From Larkinella bovis (GTDB lineage Bacteria > Bacteroidota > Bacteroidia > Cytophagales > Spirosomataceae), in the NCBI RefSeq assembly GCF_042655385.1, contig NZ_JBHSMA010000006.1, positions 186,001 to 250,000 of the forward strand: a stretch of 64,000 nt of DNA. The letters run 5' to 3'. A model generated the notes under the pieces. That model made no database searches. It was not told where the DNA came from and was given only the letters and a program-made list of their open reading frames with translations. Each line of letters begins with the position of its first letter. Position 1 is the stretch's first letter. Shown piece after piece: positions 45,453 to 53,869 of this stretch. A program made the translations under genes and the position numbers.

Positions 45453-46268
45453 TCAACGCTGAACCGTGACCCGCAAGAAAGTCGCCGGGATGGAGGTTGA
45501 CTGGGGATCCGTGCTTTGATTCTGGCTGGTAAACAGTGCTTCCAGTTCACGCTTCAGGTCATCGGCCTTCCCGTTCTTTTCGGCGGCTTCGAAGGCGTTC
45601 ATGGTGGGGCCATAGTAGTTCCGGAATCGCTCCAGGAATTCGGCGGGTGGAAAGGGAGCCTTGAAGGTATACGTATCCTTTTTAAACGCTATTTTCTCTT
45701 CCGGAATACCGGCCTGCCCGAAGCGTTCCACGACCTGACTTTCCACCCCCCACAACATGGGGCTGATGAAGCCTTCCGGCGGTGGGGGCGTGTAGGCCGA
45801 GCTGATGCGCAGAATCTGGGCCACCAGCGTAGGATCGCCCGGAATCCAGTTGCCCATCACGATGCGGCCTCCCGGCCGGGTGACCCGCACCATTTCCCGG
45901 GCCACGTCGAACGGTTTGGGGGCAAACATGGCGCCGAATATGCTGACAACCAGGTCAAAAGATTGATCCTCCAATTCGCTCAAATCGGTGGCGTCGCCCT
46001 CCTGAAAGGTGCAGTTGGTCAGCCCTTCGCTCTGGGCGCGTTTGTTGCCGGCTGCCACCAGATTGCGGGCGATATCGACGCCTAGAACCTGAGCGCCTAA
46101 TTTGGCGGAAGGAATCGCCGTGGTGCCATCGCCACAGCCCAGATCCAGGACTTTCAGTCCTTTCGTGACCTTCAGTTTGTCGACCAGGGCGGCTCCGCTT
46201 TCGCGCATTGTTTCGGCCAGGCGGGTGAAGTCGCCTTTTTCCCATAGGGCTTTGTTGGGATTCATCAT
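45453..46268 (-). CDS. Class I SAM-dependent methyltransferase
   Basis: A 271-residue cytosolic methyltransferase. The SAM-binding motif I is VLDLGCGDGTTAIPSAKLGA and motif II/III includes GVDIARNLV. QSFDLVVSIFGAMFAPKPFD is the motif IV region. The start is ATG at 46268 or 46265 (MNPNKALWEKGD), much later than the open frame's first codon at 46508. The substrate is not known; it resembles UbiE/COQ5-like small-molecule methyltransferases. Its promoter region carries two operator-like dyads. Confidence 0.88.
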   Translation of the reverse strand: MMNPNKALWEKGDFTRLAETMRESGAALVDKLKVTKGLKVLDLGCGDGTTAIPSAKLGAQVLGVDIARNLVAAGNKRAQSEGLTNCTFQEGDATDLSELEDQSFDLVVSIFGAMFAPKPFDVAREMVRVTRPGGRIVMGNWIPGDPTLVAQILRISSAYTPPPPEGFISPMLWGVESQVVERFGQAGIPEEKIAFKKDTYTFKAPFPPAEFLERFRNYYGPTMNAFEAAEKNGKADDLKRELEALFTSQNQSTDPQSTSIPATFLRVTVQR

Positions 46269-46373
46269 TTGTTGTTTAAAAGAAGTAAGGTGAAAATATA
46301 GGTTCACACGGGGCAACCAGGAGGTGCCACCGTCGGTCCTGGGGATAAGACTGGGCTTATCGTCAAAACCGAC

Positions 46374-46381
46374 ACAAAGGT
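46374..46381 (-). promoter_or_regulatory. -7 box of the methyltransferase promoter
   Basis: The minus strand reads TACCTTTG, an exact TAnnTTTG match. The -33 position falls at about 46401-46405, inside the first operator-like dyad. The leader before the ATG would be about 100 nt. Confidence 0.55.
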
Positions 46382-46400
46382 AGAGGCTGCTTTTGTCGTA

Positions 46401-46444
46401 AAAATCACCGATTTCGGTGATTTTCCTGTCACGGAATTCCGTGA
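46401..46444. promoter_or_regulatory. Paired operator-like dyads upstream of the methyltransferase gene
   Basis: Dyad 1 at 46401-46424 has 11-bp perfect arms AAAATCACCGA and TCGGTGATTTT around a 2-bp centre. Dyad 2 at 46429-46444 is a perfect 16-bp palindrome TCACGGAATTCCGTGA followed by TTTT. Both share the TCAC...GTGATTTT half-site. Their centres are 24 bp apart. Dyad 1 covers the -33 region of the promoter at 46374, as expected for a regulator binding site. Confidence 0.6.
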
Positions 46445-46739
46445 TTTTGATCGGTAAGTTACATGATTTCAGCCTATTTTCGATACATCCAGTCGGGCTG
46501 GCTGGCACCGGGCAGCGAGGTAGCTGGGGTTATTTCCCCTGGCGACTGGTCCCAAACGGTTTCAGCAGATCACTGGAGAAGTAGCCGGTATTCTGGAGAA
46601 ATCCGCTTTGGGTTGTTTCTCCCGTTTCGGGCATGACCTTATTTCGACCCCTGCCGACGAGCTTGCTCCTGAGCCGTTTGGCTAACTTCGCGCTACTGCG
46701 TACTTTGCAGTTCATTTTATACCTGATTCCTCCGTTGCC

Positions 46740-48218
46740 ATGTATCTTCTTGGATTTGATGTCGGTAGTTCGTCCGTCAAAGCGTGTTTGCTGGAAGTAG
46801 AAACCGGGGCCGTTGTCGCGTCGGCGTTTTTTCCCGAATCGGAAATGCCGATTGATGCCCCCCATCCGGGCTTTGCGGAACAGAACCCCGATGCCTGGTG
46901 GAAAAATGCCTGTCTGGCGTCCAAAACCGTGCTGTCGAAAGCCGGGGTACAACCGGGCGACGTGAAAGCCATCGGGATTTCGTACCAGATGCACGGGTTG
47001 GTGGTGGTGGATAAAGACCAGCACGTCCTGCGTCCGTCGATCATCTGGTGCGACAGCCGGGCGGTGCCGTACGGAGAAAGAGCCTTCGAAGCCGTGGGCC
47101 GCACGAAAAGTTTGCAGCACCTGCTCAACTCGCCGGGCAACTTCACGGCCGCCAAACTGGCCTGGGTGAAGGAAAACGAACCGGCAGTTTACGGCAAAAT
47201 TCATAAATTCATGCTGCCGGGCGATTACCTGGCGACCCGCATGACGGGCGAAATCATTACCACGCCCTCCGGTTTGTCAGAAGGCATTCTGTGGGATTTC
47301 CAGCGGGAACAACCCGCCGATTTTCTGCTCGATTATTTCGGTTTCGACTCGTCGCTGGTCGCCGATCTAAAACCGACTTTTTCCGTTCAGGGCGAACTGA
47401 CCGCCCCGGCCGCCCGCGAACTGGGGCTGGCTGCCGGAACCCCGATTACCTACCGGGCGGGCGATCAGCCCAACAATGCCTTTTCGCTGAACGTGCTGGA
47501 ACCCAACGAAATTGCGGCCACCGCCGGTACGTCGGGTGTGGTTTATGGCGTTAGCGATCAGGCGAAATACGATCCGCAATCCCGCGTGAACACGTTTTTA
47601 CACGTCAGCCATACGCCCGAAGCGCCCCGGTACGGCGTGTTGCTCTGCATCAACGGCACCGGTATTCTGAACAGCTGGCTGCGGAATCACCTGCTGCGCG
47701 GCACGGTGAGTTACGCCGATATGAACGAACTGGCGAGTCACGCGCCCGTCGGGGCCGACGGACTGGTTTGTCTGCCCTTTGGCAACGGGGCCGAGCGGGT
47801 GCTCGAAAACCGCGACCCGGGCGCTTCGTTCCACGGGTTGCAATTGACCCGCCACGGGTTGCCCCACTGGATTCGGGCGGCCCAGGAAGGCATCGTTTTT
47901 GCGTTTTACTACGGCATTCAGGTGATGGAACAGGTCGGCGTCGGTCTGAAAACCATCCGGGCCGGCGAAGCCAATATGTTCCTCAGTCCGCTTTTCCGCG
48001 ACACCTTAGCCAATCTGACGGGGGCTGAAATTCAGCTTTTTAATACCGATGGCGCGCAGGGAGCCGCCCGTGGGGCCGGTTTGGGCGCCGGTATTTACAA
48101 AAACCGCCAGGAAGCGTTCACCGGTTTGAAAGTGACGCGAACCATCGAACCTGACATGCGCGCCCAGGAAGCCTACCGCGATGCCTACGAAAAATGGCGG
48201 GGCGTTCTGGCGGATTAA
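46740..48218 (+). CDS. xylB: Xylulokinase (FGGY family)
   Basis: Phosphorylates D-xylulose for entry into the pentose phosphate pathway. The 492-residue product has FDVGSSSVKACLLE at residues 5-18, the xylulokinase-type substrate segment ISYQMHGLVVVD and WCDSR, and the late ATP segment GANMFLS-like GEANMFLSPLFRDTLANLTG. No xylose isomerase or transporter is adjacent, so a different ketopentose or sugar cannot be excluded. An intrinsic terminator follows the gene. Confidence 0.88.
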   Translation: MYLLGFDVGSSSVKACLLEVETGAVVASAFFPESEMPIDAPHPGFAEQNPDAWWKNACLASKTVLSKAGVQPGDVKAIGISYQMHGLVVVDKDQHVLRPSIIWCDSRAVPYGERAFEAVGRTKSLQHLLNSPGNFTAAKLAWVKENEPAVYGKIHKFMLPGDYLATRMTGEIITTPSGLSEGILWDFQREQPADFLLDYFGFDSSLVADLKPTFSVQGELTAPAARELGLAAGTPITYRAGDQPNNAFSLNVLEPNEIAATAGTSGVVYGVSDQAKYDPQSRVNTFLHVSHTPEAPRYGVLLCINGTGILNSWLRNHLLRGTVSYADMNELASHAPVGADGLVCLPFGNGAERVLENRDPGASFHGLQLTRHGLPHWIRAAQEGIVFAFYYGIQVMEQVGVGLKTIRAGEANMFLSPLFRDTLANLTGAEIQLFNTDGAQGAARGAGLGAGIYKNRQEAFTGLKVTRTIEPDMRAQEAYRDAYEKWRGVLAD

Positions 48219-48227
48219 CTCCCAAAC

Positions 48228-48261
48228 AAAACCGCCCCCGGCTCAAGCCGGGGGCGGTTTT
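48228..48261. terminator. Bidirectional intrinsic terminator between xylB and the DPP-IV-like gene
   Basis: A 16-bp perfect inverted repeat (AAAACCGCCCCCGGCT and its complement) with a 2-nt loop and T runs on both strands lies between the two convergent stop codons. Confidence 0.88.
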
Positions 48262-48280
48262 CTACAATTGCCGGTTTCAG

Positions 48281-50338
48281 TTACTGCCAGATTTCTGCCG
48301 GGAACGGTTTTTCCAGTAAATACCGGTAAATAAACCGGGCGGTTTCGGCCTGCGCGTGTTTGCCTTTGGTCCCAAAACCGTGTCGGGCACCCGGATACAC
48401 CATGAATTCGAAGTGCTTGTTCAGGTCTTCCAGCTTGTCAACGAGTTGAATCGAATTCTGCATGTGCACATTATCGTCCATCGTGCCGTGAACGATCCGG
48501 AGTGTGCCTTTCAGCCGGTCGGCGTAGGTCAGCACGGAGCTTTCCCTGTAGCCATCGGGGTTTTCGGCGGGCGTGTCCATGAAGCGTTCGGTGTATTCGC
48601 TGTCGTAGAGGTGCCAGTCCATAACGCCGAAGTTGGCAATACCGTGCGTAAACACATCCGCGCCCCGCGTCAACGCCAGCGCCGTCACATAACCGCCGTA
48701 GCTTCCGCCCGTAATCGCCACTTTCCGGGGATCAACCAGACCTTTTTCGATCAGCCAGTTGACCGCCGTGCTGTAGTCCTCCATTTCCCATTTGCCCAGA
48801 TTGCGGTGCATAAAGTTCTGGCCGGTTTTTCCGAAATGTCCCGATGCACGGTGATCGATGCCCACCTGTAGCAGGCCATCCTGCGCATACCACTGCTCCT
48901 GCGGGGAGAAGTTCCAGCGGTCGTAAACCCGGCCGGCGTTGGGGCCGCCGTAGATGCTGATCAAAACCGGATATTTTTTGTTCGGATCGAAATTTGTCGG
49001 GTATTTGATCATCACCGGCAGCTGAAAACCGTCGGGCGTCGGCACGCGCACCAGTTCGGTACGGGCAACGGTAAATTTGTCAAAATCAGGACCTTTGGCG
49101 TCGCCCAGTTCGCGAATCATCTTGCCAGTTTTATCGAGCAAGGCCATTTTCGGCGGAGTCTGGAGATTCGAATAGGTCGTAATAAAGTAGCTGCCGCCGG
49201 GTGAAACCTGCACCTGGTGGGTATAGTCGCCGAACGTTAGCCGTTGCAACCCCTTGCCGTCGAGCTTGACCTTGTACAAATCGATCCGGGCCGAATTTTC
49301 CTTGCGGGCCGTGAAATACACCCAACCGTTTTTGGCGTCGATCAGCGAGAGGCCCGTGACGGTGTAATTCCCGCTGGTGATCGGGTTTTTCAGTCTGCCG
49401 TCCATCGTGTGGAGGTACAGATGCATCCAGCCCGACTCGTCGCTCTGGCGGATAAAATGCTTGCCGTCCGGCAGAAAATGCACCGTCGTCAGCCAGTCGA
49501 CCCAGGTTTTCTGACTTTCACTCACCAACTCGGTTTTGCGGCCCGTTGCCGGATCGACCGCCAGCAGTTTCAGGTTGTCCTGCGCCCGGTTTTTCAGCTG
49601 CATCCAGAGTGCTTTCGAATCGGGTGTCCAGAAGGGCGTCCCGAAATAATGATCGGCGTTGGCGTCGAAATCCGCCCAGACAATCTTGCCACTGGCGACC
49701 TCGACGAGGCCCATTTGTACGAGCGGATTCGGGTCACCCGGTTTCGGATACCGCTGCCGTTCCAGATACCCGTGCTGGCCGGTTGCCCCCGCAATGGCAA
49801 AAACCGGCACCTTCGCTTCGTCGAAGCGCATGAAGGCCAGGTATTTGCTGTCGGGCGACCACCAGAAAGCTTTGTGCTGCGTGTTCCGGCCCAGTACTTC
49901 CTCCCAGTATACCCAGGCGGCATACCCATTATAAACCGTCTCGGAACCGTCGCTGGTCAGGCGTTTTTCCTCATTATTGCCCAGGTTTTTGAGGTATAAA
50001 TCCTTGCTGTCGCGGGTAAACGCCAGCCATTTACCATCCGGCGAAACCGTCGGGTTCTGGCTATTAGCCCCCGCCAGGGCTGACAGGGGCGGAGAGACTT
50101 TCCAATCACTTTTACGCGTATCCTCGCCCTCCTGCCCGGTTTTGGCGTCAATGGAATACGTTTTTTTGTCTTTAAGCAGCAGATAGTGAGAATCGTCGGC
50201 CCAGCCCGAAACGGTCGGCAGGGTGTGCCAGACGTTGGTTTTCTCGTTTTTAAATAGTTGGGCCGCGCTGAAGGGTTGTTGCTGGGCGTATAAGGCCCCA
50301 GTGGAGACTAAAAATACTAGCAAAAGCTTGAATCGCAT
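48281..50338 (-). CDS. Dipeptidyl peptidase IV-like S9 serine peptidase
   Basis: An exported exopeptidase that removes dipeptides, often X-Pro, from peptide N termini. The 685-residue protein has a signal peptide (ALYAQQQP), an N-terminal beta-propeller with the substrate-anchoring double Glu in YWEEVLGR, and a C-terminal alpha/beta-hydrolase domain. The catalytic triad is Ser546 in GGSYGGY, Asp622 in GTMDDNVH and His653 in YPGARHGF. It is slightly shorter than typical DPP-IV (about 710-740). Confidence 0.93.
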   Translation of the reverse strand: MRFKLLLVFLVSTGALYAQQQPFSAAQLFKNEKTNVWHTLPTVSGWADDSHYLLLKDKKTYSIDAKTGQEGEDTRKSDWKVSPPLSALAGANSQNPTVSPDGKWLAFTRDSKDLYLKNLGNNEEKRLTSDGSETVYNGYAAWVYWEEVLGRNTQHKAFWWSPDSKYLAFMRFDEAKVPVFAIAGATGQHGYLERQRYPKPGDPNPLVQMGLVEVASGKIVWADFDANADHYFGTPFWTPDSKALWMQLKNRAQDNLKLLAVDPATGRKTELVSESQKTWVDWLTTVHFLPDGKHFIRQSDESGWMHLYLHTMDGRLKNPITSGNYTVTGLSLIDAKNGWVYFTARKENSARIDLYKVKLDGKGLQRLTFGDYTHQVQVSPGGSYFITTYSNLQTPPKMALLDKTGKMIRELGDAKGPDFDKFTVARTELVRVPTPDGFQLPVMIKYPTNFDPNKKYPVLISIYGGPNAGRVYDRWNFSPQEQWYAQDGLLQVGIDHRASGHFGKTGQNFMHRNLGKWEMEDYSTAVNWLIEKGLVDPRKVAITGGSYGGYVTALALTRGADVFTHGIANFGVMDWHLYDSEYTERFMDTPAENPDGYRESSVLTYADRLKGTLRIVHGTMDDNVHMQNSIQLVDKLEDLNKHFEFMVYPGARHGFGTKGKHAQAETARFIYRYLLEKPFPAEIWQ

Positions 50339-50595
50339 TCGAAATCGTTCGTTTAGGTTGATGAAAGAGGCCGGTTTTTGTTCGGGCAGGCAAAAGTTAT
50401 GCTTTTAGGGCAAAAAACCAACAACCGGTCCGAAAACCGGGTCGGTTGTTGAACGTAGCCGGGCAGCCTGCCCGGCGGGGGCGGTTTGGGGCTTAAAATC
50501 AAGAAGAAAGTACCTGTTTGGATGTTTATACAAGAAATTTTACGTATACTAGTCGCTTGAAATCGCTATATTTTTTGATCAAATCCTGACATTCT

Positions 50596-51165
50596 ATGAA
50601 AAAAATTACCCTTTTTACAGCCCTGCTGCTGAGTTCGGCTGCGGCTTTTGCCCAAACCTGGACGGTTGATAAAGCCCACGCCAAAGTCGGTTTTACGGTG
50701 ACGCACCTGATGGTGTCGGAAGTTGATGGTAATTTCAAGACATTCGATGCCAAAATTACATCTGCCAAACCCGATTTCACGGATGCCGTCGTGGAACTGA
50801 CCGCCGATGTCAACAGCATCGATACCGACAACGAACGGCGTGATGCCGATTTGAAAAGTGAAAAATTCTTCGACGCGGCCAAATACCCGACGCTGACGTT
50901 TAAAAGTACCTCGTTCAAAAAAGTGGAAGGGAAAAAGTACAAAGTGACGGGCGATCTGACCATGCACGGCGTGACCAAACCCGTGACGCTGGATGTCGTC
51001 CTGACCGGTCCGGTCCAGCACCCGATGAACAAAAAAGACATTGCCGGTTTTAAAATTACCGGCGAACTGAAGCGTTCGGACTTCAACATTGGCCCCGGCA
51101 TGAGTACCGCCGTGGTGAGCGACGAAGTGACCCTTCGCGCGAACGCCGAATTCGGCAAGCAGTAG
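50596..51165 (+). CDS. YceI-family periplasmic lipid-binding protein
   Basis: A 189-residue secreted protein with a signal peptide (AAAFAQTW) and a YceI-like lipocalin fold. Typical segments are TWTVDKAHAKVGFTVTHLMV, DADLKSEKFFDAAKYPTLTF and GDLTMHGVTKPVTL. Members bind polyisoprenoid or other hydrophobic molecules. It forms a single-gene unit that ends in an intrinsic terminator. Confidence 0.92.
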   Translation: MKKITLFTALLLSSAAAFAQTWTVDKAHAKVGFTVTHLMVSEVDGNFKTFDAKITSAKPDFTDAVVELTADVNSIDTDNERRDADLKSEKFFDAAKYPTLTFKSTSFKKVEGKKYKVTGDLTMHGVTKPVTLDVVLTGPVQHPMNKKDIAGFKITGELKRSDFNIGPGMSTAVVSDEVTLRANAEFGKQ

Positions 51166-51192
51166 AGTTTTGCCCGCAAGAAAGAAGAAGGA

Positions 51193-51221
51193 GGACAGGC
51201 CGTTTCCGGCTTGTCCTTTTT
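51193..51221 (+). terminator. Intrinsic terminator after the YceI gene
   Basis: GGACAGGCCG (51193-51202) pairs with CGGCTTGTCC (51207-51216) with one G-T wobble, followed by five T residues. Confidence 0.75.
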
Positions 51222-51223
51222 GT

Positions 51224-51231
51224 TAGCTTTG
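51224..51231 (+). promoter_or_regulatory. -7 box before the lactonase gene
   Basis: TAGCTTTG matches TAnnTTTG exactly and lies 22 nt before the ATG at 51254, immediately after the upstream terminator. Confidence 0.5.
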
Positions 51232-51253
51232 TGCCGATTTAGCTCCCTTGACT

Positions 51254-52378
51254 ATGAAAAAACTATTCACCTTAACCGCGTTGCTCGTTTGTTTTATGGT
51301 CCACGCCCAATCGCCCAAAGAAATTCTGTATGTCGGCACCTACTCGACCCGCGGCAGCGAAGGGGTTTACGTCCTGGAATTCGACCGCGCCAACGGCTCG
51401 CTGAAACAAATCCAGACGGTTTCCAACGCCAAAAGCCCCTCGTTTCTGGCCATTCACCCGACCGGCAACTACCTCTATTCGGTCAACGAAGGCGCGGCCA
51501 ATTCGGGCGGGGTTAGTTCCTATACCATCGAACCCAAAACCGGCAGGCTGACGATGATGAACCAGCAGTCGTCGCACGGACGCGGCCCCTGCCATATCGC
51601 CATCGACCAAACCGGCAAGCTGGCGTTTGTCTCGAACTACGGCGGAGGAACGTTCACGGTTTTGCCCATCCGGAACGACGGCACGCTCGGACTGGCCACG
51701 GATACGCTGAAGTACGAGGGAAAAGGCACCCATCCGCAACGGCAGGAAAAAGCGCATATTCACTCGGCCACGGTTTCGCCCAACAACCGGTTTGTGTACG
51801 TCTGTGACCTCGGTACTGACAAGGTGTATATTTACGAATTCGATAAGGCATCCGGCAAGGTAAAACCGGCCGCTACGCCCTACGCCAGCGTTTCGCCGGG
51901 TTCGGGGCCGCGTCACATTGCCATTCATCCGAACGGCAAATACCTGTACCTGGTGGAAGAACTGACCTCAACGGTGGCGACTTTCGCGCTGAACAGCAAA
52001 ACCGGGGCGCTGACGCTGCTGCAGGACAACGTAAAAACGCTGCCGGCCGATTTCACCGGCAAGAACACCAGCGCCGACATTCACACCGATCCGAAAGGGA
52101 AGTTTCTGTTCCACTCCAACCGGGGGTATGATGCACTGGCCATCCTGTCGATTGCCAACGATGGCAAGGTGTCGCTGATTGGCCAGCAACCGACCGAAGG
52201 CAAAACGCCCCGCAACTTCCTGGTCGACCCGAAAGGGGAGTATGTGTTTGCGGCCAACCAGGATACCGATAACATTGTCGTGTATAAACTCGACGGCAAA
52301 ACCGGTAAACTGACGCCGACCGGCACGCAGCTGAACGTTCCGTCGCCGGTTTGCCTGAAGCTGTTTACGGTCAAATGA
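51254..52378 (+). CDS. Lactonase-family seven-bladed beta-propeller (6-phosphogluconolactonase-like)
   Basis: A 374-residue protein with a signal peptide (FMVHAQSP), so it acts outside the cytosol. Family members hydrolyse 6-phosphogluconolactone or related lactones. Typical segments are YVGTYSTRGSEGVYVLEFD, GRGPCHIAIDQTGKLAFVSN and SPGSGPRHIAIHPNGKYLYL, with the active-site His residues and HIHSATVSPNNRFVYVCDLG. The signal peptide makes a role in sugar-phosphate metabolism inside the cell unlikely. The start is the ATG at 51254, not the TTG at 51248. Confidence 0.88.
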   Translation: MKKLFTLTALLVCFMVHAQSPKEILYVGTYSTRGSEGVYVLEFDRANGSLKQIQTVSNAKSPSFLAIHPTGNYLYSVNEGAANSGGVSSYTIEPKTGRLTMMNQQSSHGRGPCHIAIDQTGKLAFVSNYGGGTFTVLPIRNDGTLGLATDTLKYEGKGTHPQRQEKAHIHSATVSPNNRFVYVCDLGTDKVYIYEFDKASGKVKPAATPYASVSPGSGPRHIAIHPNGKYLYLVEELTSTVATFALNSKTGALTLLQDNVKTLPADFTGKNTSADIHTDPKGKFLFHSNRGYDALAILSIANDGKVSLIGQQPTEGKTPRNFLVDPKGEYVFAANQDTDNIVVYKLDGKTGKLTPTGTQLNVPSPVCLKLFTVK

Positions 52379-52586
52379 CCCGCGCCGATCTTCGCCAACT
52401 TCTGGATTCGCTGAACAGGGCCGTTCTTAAATCATTGGTCAATTCATTAAAATGGATCTGATTCTTCCGGATCATAAACCGCTGCCCGAAAGGGTAGTTA
52501 GTCCGCTAGGGGCATATCCGGTTCCCGGAAATTGATCCGCAGGCCGGGACGCTGTTGGCCAAACGATTAGTTTACGACTTGCAAAT

Positions 52587-52636
52587 CCGGAACCGCTGGT
52601 GGGCATTCATTTATCAATCCCGACCAGCGGTTCCGG
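52587..52636. repeat. Long hairpin upstream of the small methyltransferase gene
   Basis: CCGGAACCGCTGGT at 52587-52600 pairs perfectly over 14 bp with ACCAGCGGTTCCGG at 52623-52636, with GGG/CCC pairing further inside. It ends 25 bp before the start codon at 52662 and has no T tract. The rest of the 52379-52661 spacer has no supported gene. Confidence 0.65.
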
Positions 52637-52661
52637 CGTCTGACAACGTGTTGACCCGTTT

Positions 52662-53186
52662 ATGCAACTTACCGAAGCCATTCAGTTAATCAACAGCGAT
52701 CGGATCGTCACACCGACCGCATCGGTCTGGGCGGATTTGGGGTGCGGTTCCGGCTTGTTTACGTTTGCACTGGCTCATTATTTACCGATGGGCAGTCGTA
52801 TTTACGCCGTTGACCAGCGCAATCCGTTACAACCGGAAACCCGGCCCAACGGGGTTGAAATTTACCCACTGCAAAAGGATTTTGTCCGGGATGATCTGGC
52901 CCTCCCGGCGCTGGACGGTATATTGCTGGCCAACGCCCTGCATTACGTAGCGGACAAACCCGGTTTTCTCAGGCAACTCGGCAAATCCCTGAAACCGGAC
53001 AGCCGGTTTTTGATCGTCGAATATGATACGGATCAACCGGTTCCGACCTGGGTCCCGTACCCCGTTAGCTGGGCTGCGCTGACGCGGTTGTTTACGATGG
53101 CGGGCTACAATAGCATTGAGAAACTGGGGGAACGGCCTTCCCGGTACCGAACCGGAAACCTGTATGCGGTTTTGATCAGCCGGTAA
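52662..53186 (+). CDS. Small class I SAM-dependent methyltransferase
   Basis: A 174-residue methyltransferase, short for the family. Motif I is WADLGCGSGLFTFALA near residue 24, followed by IYAVDQRN. DGILLANALHYVADKPGFL is the motif IV region. It begins directly with the SAM fold, without an N-terminal helper domain. The substrate is unknown. Confidence 0.85.
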   Translation: MQLTEAIQLINSDRIVTPTASVWADLGCGSGLFTFALAHYLPMGSRIYAVDQRNPLQPETRPNGVEIYPLQKDFVRDDLALPALDGILLANALHYVADKPGFLRQLGKSLKPDSRFLIVEYDTDQPVPTWVPYPVSWAALTRLFTMAGYNSIEKLGERPSRYRTGNLYAVLISR

Positions 53187-53319
53187 TTTCCCGCAAAAGG
53201 CACTCCGTTTACCGGCGGTTTTTGCGGTTTTTTCGCGCCGGAAAACAGCCGCCCAAAATTGTCGTAATCACCCCCTACCATTGCCGTTTTTAGACACGTT
53301 CGAAGTCGGAGGTGGAAGG

Positions 53320-53327
53320 TAACTTTG
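53320..53327 (+). promoter_or_regulatory. -7 box before the DoxX-like gene
   Basis: TAACTTTG matches TAnnTTTG exactly and lies 32 nt before the ATG at 53360. No clear -33 box. Confidence 0.45.
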
Positions 53328-53359
53328 TACTGTTCAGTTTATTCAATAACAAAGCGATC

Positions 53360-53779
53360 ATGAAAAAAACAAAAATTCTTTACTGGGTTTTTACCGGTCT
53401 GTTTTCTTTTGCCATGTTTGGTTCGGCGATTCCTAATATTCTGGTGGATCAAGGTTCGCTGGATCTTTTTAAAACGCTGGGTTTACCAGCGTATCTGATT
53501 CCGTTCATTGGATGGGCCAAGGCGCTCGGCGTCATCGCCATTCTGATTCCTGGATTTCCACGGTTGAAGGAATGGGCCTATGCGGGTCTGTCAATGGACC
53601 TGGTGGGAGCTACGTACTGCATCTACCATAACAGTAAAAACACAACGGATTGGCTGCCCATGCTGGCATTCCTCGTCCTTGCTGCTGTTGCCTATGGCCT
53701 CTACATCAAAAAACAGCGCATCGCCGGACAGGATTTTCCCGAGAATCTGGCGACCAAAGCATTCCATACAGCGTCCTAA
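53360..53779 (+). CDS. DoxX-like small membrane protein
   Basis: A 139-residue protein with four transmembrane helices and the DoxX-like pattern SAIPNILVDQGSLDLFKTLG followed by FIGWAKALGVIAILIPGFPR. The family's role is unclear; it is often linked to oxidative stress or lipid metabolism. The ATG at 53360 gives a natural basic start (MKKTKILYW); the longer frame from 53312 is not preferred because it would begin upstream of the -7 box. Confidence 0.85.
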   Translation: MKKTKILYWVFTGLFSFAMFGSAIPNILVDQGSLDLFKTLGLPAYLIPFIGWAKALGVIAILIPGFPRLKEWAYAGLSMDLVGATYCIYHNSKNTTDWLPMLAFLVLAAVAYGLYIKKQRIAGQDFPENLATKAFHTAS

Positions 53780-53801
53780 AGCGCTACTAACCAAACTATT
53801 T

Positions 53802-53836
53802 CTGTGGCTGCAATGTATCCTTCATAGCAGCCACAG
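53802..53836. terminator. Hairpin between the DoxX-like gene and the MFS gene
   Basis: CTGTGGCTGC (53802-53811) pairs perfectly with GCAGCCACAG (53827-53836). A weak T-rich tail (TTGCGTTT) follows, so it may be an inefficient terminator. Confidence 0.5.
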
Positions 53837-53869
53837 TTGCGTTTACTCCAACAACAAATACACCCGTGC

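Larger units (their letters stand above)
46269..46739. other. Long regulatory intergenic region between the methyltransferase and xylulokinase genes
   Basis: This 471-bp divergent spacer holds the methyltransferase promoter and two dyads at 46401-46444. The part from 46460 to 46739 shows no supported gene; short frames there are not protein-like. A near-match to the -7 box (GTACTTTG, spacing off by one) lies at about 46709-46716 before xylB. Confidence 0.6.

Noticed and set aside
46530..47204. Minus-strand frame opposite the start of xylB
   Set aside because: Most of it is the complement of the conserved kinase N terminus, and the part upstream shows no protein-like conservation.
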